From positions 186,001 to 250,000 of the forward strand of contig NZ_JOIZ01000002.1 of the NCBI RefSeq assembly GCF_000721605.1: a stretch of DNA of 64,000 nucleotides, given 5' to 3'. The notes under the pieces were generated by a model. That model was not told the origin of the DNA. It did no database searches and saw only the letters and a list, made by a program, of their open reading frames with translations. Position 1 is the first letter of the stretch. Every line of letters begins with the position of its first letter. This document shows positions 60,065 through 64,000 of the stretch, in pieces. The position numbers were made by a program, and so were the translations under genes. This DNA comes from Streptomyces sp. NRRL S-37 (lineage in GTDB: Bacteria > Actinomycetota > Actinomycetes > Streptomycetales > Streptomycetaceae).

Positions 60065-60547
60065 TTATCCCAGGTCGGGGGCGTGCATGGCACGTACGCC
60101 CTCGATGTTGCCGTCCAGGTAGTGCCGCAACGACAGCGGTACCAGGTGAACGGAGGCGATCCCGACGCGGGTGAACGGCACACGGACGATCTCGTACTCG
60201 CCGACGGGTTCGTCGACCTCCGGACCGTGGCGCAGGGACGGGTCCATGGACTCCAGGCGGCATACGAAAAAGTGCTGCACCTTCACGCCGGTGGCGCCGC
60301 CGTCCTCGCCGATGTGCTCTACGGTGTCGACGAAACAGGGCACCACGTCGGTGATCTTCGCGCCGAGCTCCTCGTACACCTCACGGTGCAGGGCGTCCAC
60401 GACGGTGGGGTCCTCCGGCTCCACTCCGCCGCCCGGGGTGAGCCAGTAGGGATCCATGCCTGGTTTGGTGCGCTTGATCAGAACCAGGTTCTCACCGTCC
60501 AGCAGAACGGCTCGGGCGGTGCGCTTGACCACGGGTCGGACGGTCAT
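60065..60547 (-). CDS. Nudix hydrolase
   Basis: 160 residues. Nudix box GGGVEPEDPTVVDALHREVYEELGA (residues about 39-63) has the G-x5-E-x7-REUxEExGU pattern. Start MTVRPVVKRTARAVLLDGENLVLIKR, with a polar tail. Hydrolyses a nucleoside-diphosphate-linked compound; substrate unknown. A parS-like site is 22-35 bp upstream of the start. Weak RBS. Confidence 0.9.
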   Translation of the reverse strand: MTVRPVVKRTARAVLLDGENLVLIKRTKPGMDPYWLTPGGGVEPEDPTVVDALHREVYEELGAKITDVVPCFVDTVEHIGEDGGATGVKVQHFFVCRLESMDPSLRHGPEVDEPVGEYEIVRVPFTRVGIASVHLVPLSLRHYLDGNIEGVRAMHAPDLG

Positions 60548-60568
60548 GGAGGAAATGTGGCCCAGCTG

Positions 60569-60582
60569 GTTCCACGTGAAAC
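60569..60582. promoter_or_regulatory. parS-like site 11 (one mismatch)
   Basis: GTTCCACGTGAAAC, the same one-base variant as site 8, in the promoter area of the Nudix gene. Confidence 0.8.
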
Positions 60583-60634
60583 ATCACGGGAGGGCGGAGG
60601 CCGGCTCCCCGCGGTGGGACACCGGACCGGTGGG

Positions 60635-61540
60635 TCAGCACCAGTCGGTGGCCGCCCGCTCCAGCCACTCGTGGGCCCGCGCGATGTGCGGCATCGCCAG
60701 CGTGCCGGTGCGGACCACCAGGAAGTACGTGCGCAGCGGAGGCACCGTCGGTTCGTGCAGGGCCACCACGTCACCTCGCTCGATCGCGCCCGCACACAGG
60801 TAGCGGGGCAGTACCGCCAGCCCCGCTCCTGAGGCGGCGCAGGCCAGCACCGCGCGTAGATCCGGGACGATGACGGTGCCCGGGGCGACGGGGCGGGAGT
60901 CGAAGACGGAGGCCCAGTAACGGGCGACGAAGGGCAGCGACTCGTGCACCTCGACCACTGGGACGTGTTCCAGGGCCGAAGGGCCCGTGGGGCGGAGCGG
61001 GTCGGGGCCGATCCGGTCGGCCCAGCGCGGGGCGGCGACCAGGACGTGTTCCTCGTCGCAGAGCGCAGTCGCCGAGAGCAGCGCGCCGCGTGGGCGGATC
61101 GTACTGATGGCCAGATCATGATGTCCGGCGGCCAGTCCTTCCAGGGTTTCCTCGGCGGTGCCGAAGGAGGCGCGCAGGGCGAAGCCCTGGCCGTCCTCGC
61201 CGGTCAGCTCCGTGAGCGCGGGCAGCGCCCGCTCGGCGGTGAACTCCGGAGGGCCGGCCAGATGCAGTGTCCGCAGGGAGGAGTCCTCCTCCAGCCCGGA
61301 CTCGGTGATCTCCACCAGGGCGTCGAGGTGCGGCGCCGCCTTGTGGGCGAGCTCGTCACCGATGGTCGTCGGTGTCACACCGCGCGCCTGCCGGAGGAAC
61401 AGGGGCCGCCCCAGTTGCCGTTCCAGTGTCCGTATCTGTGAGGTGACGGCCGGCTGGGAGAGGCCGAGCAGGGCGGCGGCACGGGTGAAGGAACCGGCCC
61501 GGTGCACGGTCACGAAGGTCCGCAGCAAGGCCAGATCCAC
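60635..61540 (-). CDS. LysR family transcriptional regulator
   Basis: 301 residues from the GTG at 61540 with GAGGGAGGG upstream (longer frames are unsupported). N-terminal winged helix VDLALLRTFVTVHRAGSFTRAAALLGLSQPAVTSQIRTLERQLGRPLFLR; effector domain follows (periplasmic-binding-protein fold). Divergent targets are unclear; the next same-strand gene upstream is the PLP enzyme, 216 bp away. Confidence 0.9.
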   Translation of the reverse strand: MDLALLRTFVTVHRAGSFTRAAALLGLSQPAVTSQIRTLERQLGRPLFLRQARGVTPTTIGDELAHKAAPHLDALVEITESGLEEDSSLRTLHLAGPPEFTAERALPALTELTGEDGQGFALRASFGTAEETLEGLAAGHHDLAISTIRPRGALLSATALCDEEHVLVAAPRWADRIGPDPLRPTGPSALEHVPVVEVHESLPFVARYWASVFDSRPVAPGTVIVPDLRAVLACAASGAGLAVLPRYLCAGAIERGDVVALHEPTVPPLRTYFLVVRTGTLAMPHIARAHEWLERAATDWC

Positions 61541-61756
61541 GCCACACCCTCCCTCGCCGGACCGGCTCCGGGCCCGGACGTCCAACTATAAATAAGTCGA
61601 TAGGTCGCTGTCGCTACTGTGATTGGACACTGACACTGAGTCAACTAGCCTTGGTCGCGCGGTTCTTCGCGCGCGGAACCGAGGACGGTCCGAGCCACGA
61701 GGGGGGAGGCTCGGACCGTCCGCCGCGGAGTGCCGGGCGCCTGTCGGCCCGGCCGG
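61541..61756. promoter_or_regulatory. LysR upstream region
   Basis: A 216-bp gap with the PLP-gene terminator (61684-61720) and, next to the LysR gene, a lower-GC patch (about 61580-61650) typical of a LysR binding region. No dyad is distinct. Confidence 0.4.
61684..61720 (-). terminator. Terminator after PLP enzyme gene
   Basis: A perfect 13-bp stem GACGGTCCGAGCC / GGCTCGGACCGTC with an 11-nt loop, 37 bp past the stop. Confidence 0.7.
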
Positions 61757-62926
61757 TCAGCCGGCTGACGCGTCCAGGGCGCGCAGTACGTCCGCGACCA
61801 GGTCCTCCGGGTCCTCGGCGCCCACGGAGAAGCGGATGAAGCCCTCCGGCACCGCGTCCCCGCCCCAGCGTCCGCGCCGCTCCGCCGTGGACCGTACGCC
61901 GCCGAAGCTCGTCGCGTCGTCCACGAGCCGCAGCGCGTCGAGGAACCGGTCCGCACGCGCGCGCGTGGGCAGCGTGAAGGACACCACGCACCCATAGCGC
62001 CGCATCTGCTGCGAGGCGATCTTGTGCGAGGGGTCGTCGGGCAGCCCCGGATAACGCAGCCCCGTGACCTCGGGCCGCTCCCGCAGCGCCCGGGCGAGCG
62101 TCAGTGCGGTGGCGTTCTGCCGGTCGACGCGCAGCTGGAGCGTGGCGATCGAGCGGTGCGCGAGCCAGGCCTCCATGGGCCCCGGAATGGCGCCGACGAT
62201 CTTGCGCCAGCGGCGGACGGCGGCCATGGCCTCGGCGTTCCGGCCGGTGACGTACCCCAGGAGCACGTCGCCGTGCCCGGTGAGCTGCTTGGTGCCGCTG
62301 GCCACCGCGAAGTCGGCGCCGAGCTCCAGCGGACGCTGGCCGAGCGGCGTCGCGAGGGTGTTGTCCACGGCGACCAGGGCACCGCGCGCGTGCGCCGCCT
62401 CGGCCAGCCGCCGTACGTCGCACACGTCGAGCCCGGGATTCGAGGGCGTCTCGATCCACAGCAGCTTCGCGCCGTCGAGGACCTCGAGCTGGGCGTCGCC
62501 GCCCGTCGGCGCGGTCCGCACCTCGATGCCGTACGTCTTCAACTGGTCCCGCACCAGGGGCAGGGCCTGGTAGCCGTCGCTCGGCAGGACGACCGTGTCC
62601 CCGGCGCGCAGCTGGGAGAAGAGCACCGAGGAGATCGCGGCCATGCCCGAGGCGAACACCAGGGTCTCGACGTCGTCCCGGCCGGGCGCCTCCAGCTCGC
62701 CGACGGCCCGTTCCAGCAGTGTCCAGGTCGGGTTCTCGTCCCGGCCGTAGGTGTACGGGCCGGTGGGATCGCCCGGCAGGTGGAAGTGGGCGGCGAACAC
62801 CGGCCCGGGCAGGGTCGGCTCGTGCTTGACCGGCTCGGGAAGCCCGGCCCGCACCGCGCGGGTGCCGTCGCCCGCCCCGCCCGGCAGCGCCGGCCCGTGG
62901 CCCGTGCCTGTCGTCGAATCGTTCAT
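61757..62926 (-). CDS. Cys/Met metabolism PLP enzyme (cystathionine gamma-lyase type)
   Basis: 389 residues. PLP Lys is K213 in SGTKQLTGHGD; the phosphate-site motif is FASGMAAISSVLF and PSNPGLDVCDV follows. Family also covers cystathionine gamma-synthase and O-acetylhomoserine sulfhydrylase; the lyase is my guess because S. coelicolor has a lyase at this place. Start overlaps the phosphatase stop by 4 bp (ATGA), in an operon with it and the membrane protein. Confidence 0.88.
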   Translation of the reverse strand: MNDSTTGTGHGPALPGGAGDGTRAVRAGLPEPVKHEPTLPGPVFAAHFHLPGDPTGPYTYGRDENPTWTLLERAVGELEAPGRDDVETLVFASGMAAISSVLFSQLRAGDTVVLPSDGYQALPLVRDQLKTYGIEVRTAPTGGDAQLEVLDGAKLLWIETPSNPGLDVCDVRRLAEAAHARGALVAVDNTLATPLGQRPLELGADFAVASGTKQLTGHGDVLLGYVTGRNAEAMAAVRRWRKIVGAIPGPMEAWLAHRSIATLQLRVDRQNATALTLARALRERPEVTGLRYPGLPDDPSHKIASQQMRRYGCVVSFTLPTRARADRFLDALRLVDDATSFGGVRSTAERRGRWGGDAVPEGFIRFSVGAEDPEDLVADVLRALDASAG

Positions 62927-63414
62927 GCTGCTCGTCCTTCCACCTGCTCACGTACCGCGGCGAGCAGTCCGGTGCTCGCCGCCTCCACCATCTCAAGACA
63001 CGCGTCGAATCCGTCCGCGCCCCCGTAGTAGGGGTCCGGTACGTCGAGATCGTCGCCGGCGCCGGGATCGTAGGAGCGCAGCAGTCGTACCTTGTCCGCG
63101 TCCCGTGGTGTGGGCGCGAGGCGGCGCAGCGCCCTGAGGTGGCCGGAGTCGAGCGCGATGACGGCATCGAGGCGGGCGAACCAGGACGGGTCGAACCGCC
63201 GGGCCGTGTGGCCGGCGTCGTAGCCGTTCTCCCGCAGCACGGTCACCGTGCGGGGATCGGCGCCCTCGCCCTCGTGCCAGCCGTCCGTACCGGCGCTGTC
63301 CACCTCGACCAGACCGTCGAGTCCGGCCTCCGCCACTCGCGCGCGGAAGACGGACTCGGCCATCGGGGAGCGGCAGATGTTGCCGGTGCAGACGAAACAG
63401 ACGCGGTAGGTCAT
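62923..63414 (-). CDS. Low-molecular-weight protein-tyrosine phosphatase
   Basis: 163 residues. P-loop C9-x5-R15 (CTGNICRS) and the general acid D127 in VPDPYYGG; start MTYRVCFVCTGNICRSPMAE. Dephosphorylates protein tyrosine. In S. coelicolor a related PtpA affects antibiotic production. Operon with the PLP enzyme; the membrane protein gene ends 5 bp before it. Confidence 0.95.
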   Translation of the reverse strand: MTYRVCFVCTGNICRSPMAESVFRARVAEAGLDGLVEVDSAGTDGWHEGEGADPRTVTVLRENGYDAGHTARRFDPSWFARLDAVIALDSGHLRALRRLAPTPRDADKVRLLRSYDPGAGDDLDVPDPYYGGADGFDACLEMVEAASTGLLAAVREQVEGRAA

Positions 63415-63419
63415 CGGCT

Positions 63420-63797
63420 TCAGTCCCCGTCGGGCAGGACGACGTTGAGCGCCCAGGAGACGACGGAGATGATCAGGCCGCCCAGTACGGCCGTCCAGAA
63501 GCCTTCCACGTGGAAGCTCAGGTCGAGCTGGTCGGCGAGCCAGGAGGTGAGCAGCAGCATCAGCGCGTTCACCACCAGGGTGAACAGCCCGAGCGTCAGG
63601 ATGAGCAGGGGGAGGCTCAGCAGCTTCACCACCGGCTTGACCAGGAAGTTCACCAGCCCGAAGAGCAGCGCGACCAGGAGCAGCGTGCCGATCTCCTTGC
63701 CCGTGCTGTCACCGGTCAGGGTGATGTCGTCGAGCAGCCACACCGCGACCGCCAGGGCGCCCGCGTTGGCGATCGTCTTGACTAGGAAATTCATCAT
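63420..63797 (-). CDS. Phage-holin-like four-TM membrane protein (YvlD family)
   Basis: 125 residues; ATGATG at 63797, either could start. Four hydrophobic helices (about 5-22, 34-55, 62-80, 98-118), matching PF04020, the Phage_holin_4_2/YvlD family. Despite the name no other phage gene is near, so it is an ordinary membrane protein of unknown role. First gene of the minus-strand unit with phosphatase and PLP enzyme. Confidence 0.87.
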   Translation of the reverse strand: MMNFLVKTIANAGALAVAVWLLDDITLTGDSTGKEIGTLLLVALLFGLVNFLVKPVVKLLSLPLLILTLGLFTLVVNALMLLLTSWLADQLDLSFHVEGFWTAVLGGLIISVVSWALNVVLPDGD

Positions 63798-63856
63798 GTG
63801 TCTGATCGTGGCAGACACGATCGGACTCGGGCAGTGAGGCAGGGGCGGGACAGGCG

Positions 63857-64000
63857 ATGAAGGCATTCCGGCTGGACGAACTGGAGGCGGAGCGCGCCGC
63901 CAACGACGGGGCATACCTGCAGTTCCTGCGCGAGCGGAACATGTCGGTCGGCCTCTACGCCCTGGACGCCGGCGCCCAGGACCCGCAGCAGCCGCACAGC
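63857..64000 (+). CDS. Cupin-domain protein, 5' end only (partial)
   Basis: 48 codons from the ATG at 63857 with GGGGCGGGA upstream; the gene continues past the window. MKAFRLDELEAERAANDGAY then LQFLRERNMSVGLYALDAGAQDPQQPHS is the start of a small actinobacterial cupin with the first metal-site strand still to come. It is divergent from the membrane protein. Function unknown. Confidence 0.7.
   Translation, partial: MKAFRLDELEAERAANDGAYLQFLRERNMSVGLYALDAGAQDPQQPHS

Noticed and set aside
63503..63516. Palindrome CTTCCACGTGGAAG in the holin-like gene
   Set aside because: Four mismatches to parS and inside a conserved coding region; a chance palindrome.
63420..63797. Prophage remnant because of the holin name
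   Set aside because: YvlD-type chromosomal membrane protein; no other phage genes nearby.

Overview
The window is the replication-origin region of a Streptomyces (or very close actinomycete) chromosome. The evidence is very high GC, many GTG starts, the fixed order gyrA-gyrB-dciA-recF-gnd-dnaN-oriC-dnaA | rpmH-rnpA-yidD-yidC-jag-rsmG-parA-parB-GNAT-trxA/trxB-sigM-murJ-pcnA, a DnaA with the very long domain II of Streptomyces, and an array of 14-bp parS palindromes. Gene order matches the S. coelicolor SCO387x-SCO392x region as I remember it; no search was run.

Layout. 1-2.9 kb: end of a secreted-protein gene, a DLW-39 microprotein, a small secreted protein, tRNA-Ile(GAT) and a DUF3566 membrane protein. 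2.9-12 kb (minus): gyrA, gyrB, dciA, recF, gnd, dnaN. 12.05-13 kb: oriC with about 17 DnaA-box-like 9-mers, then a 32-bp tandem repeat and the dnaA terminator. 13-15 kb: dnaA. 15.3-21.3 kb (plus): rpmH, rnpA, yidD, yidC, jag, rsmG, parA, parB. 21.5-25.6 kb: GNAT, thioredoxin system, ECF sigma factor and its anti-sigma factor. 25.6-33.8 kb: a cell-envelope block (pseudokinase, MurJ, DUF6049, pcnA). 33.9-45.1 kb: LppU-like protein, MFS, inositol phosphate synthase with a PadR regulator, class A PBP, GT87 mannosyltransferase-like, alanine-racemase-like and FemX proteins. 45.4-47.1 kb: rpsF-ssb-rpsR-rplI. 47.2-50.5 kb: MATE exporter and the replicative helicase dnaB. 50.5-54.4 kb: an accessory-looking stretch (broken HTH protein, MarR/oxidoreductase pair, methyltransferase, orphan GyrB-like ATPase domain). 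54.5-64 kb: serine hydrolase, two MarR/LysR regulatory units, GNATs, Nudix, HbpS-like, PLP enzyme, LMW phosphatase, four-TM membrane protein and the start of a cupin gene.

How it works together. DnaA, oriC, DnaN, DciA (predicted helicase loader), DnaB and SSB supply initiation; GyrA/GyrB supply supercoiling; ParA/ParB act on eleven parS-like sites (nine exact, two with one mismatch) spread over 18.97-60.58 kb. YidD/YidC/Jag handle membrane-protein insertion next to RNase P protein and L34. MurJ with its pseudokinase, the PBP, FemX and the racemase-like protein are wall-synthesis genes.

The least expected items are: parS sites built into transcription terminators at convergent gene ends; a second DnaA-box cluster just upstream of dnaB, 36 kb from oriC; DnaA boxes in the parA leader; a duplicated last eight codons of dnaN; an orphan GyrB-like ATP-binding domain that has lost its metal-binding Asn; and a 50-bp near-perfect dyad between a MarR gene and its oxidoreductase.
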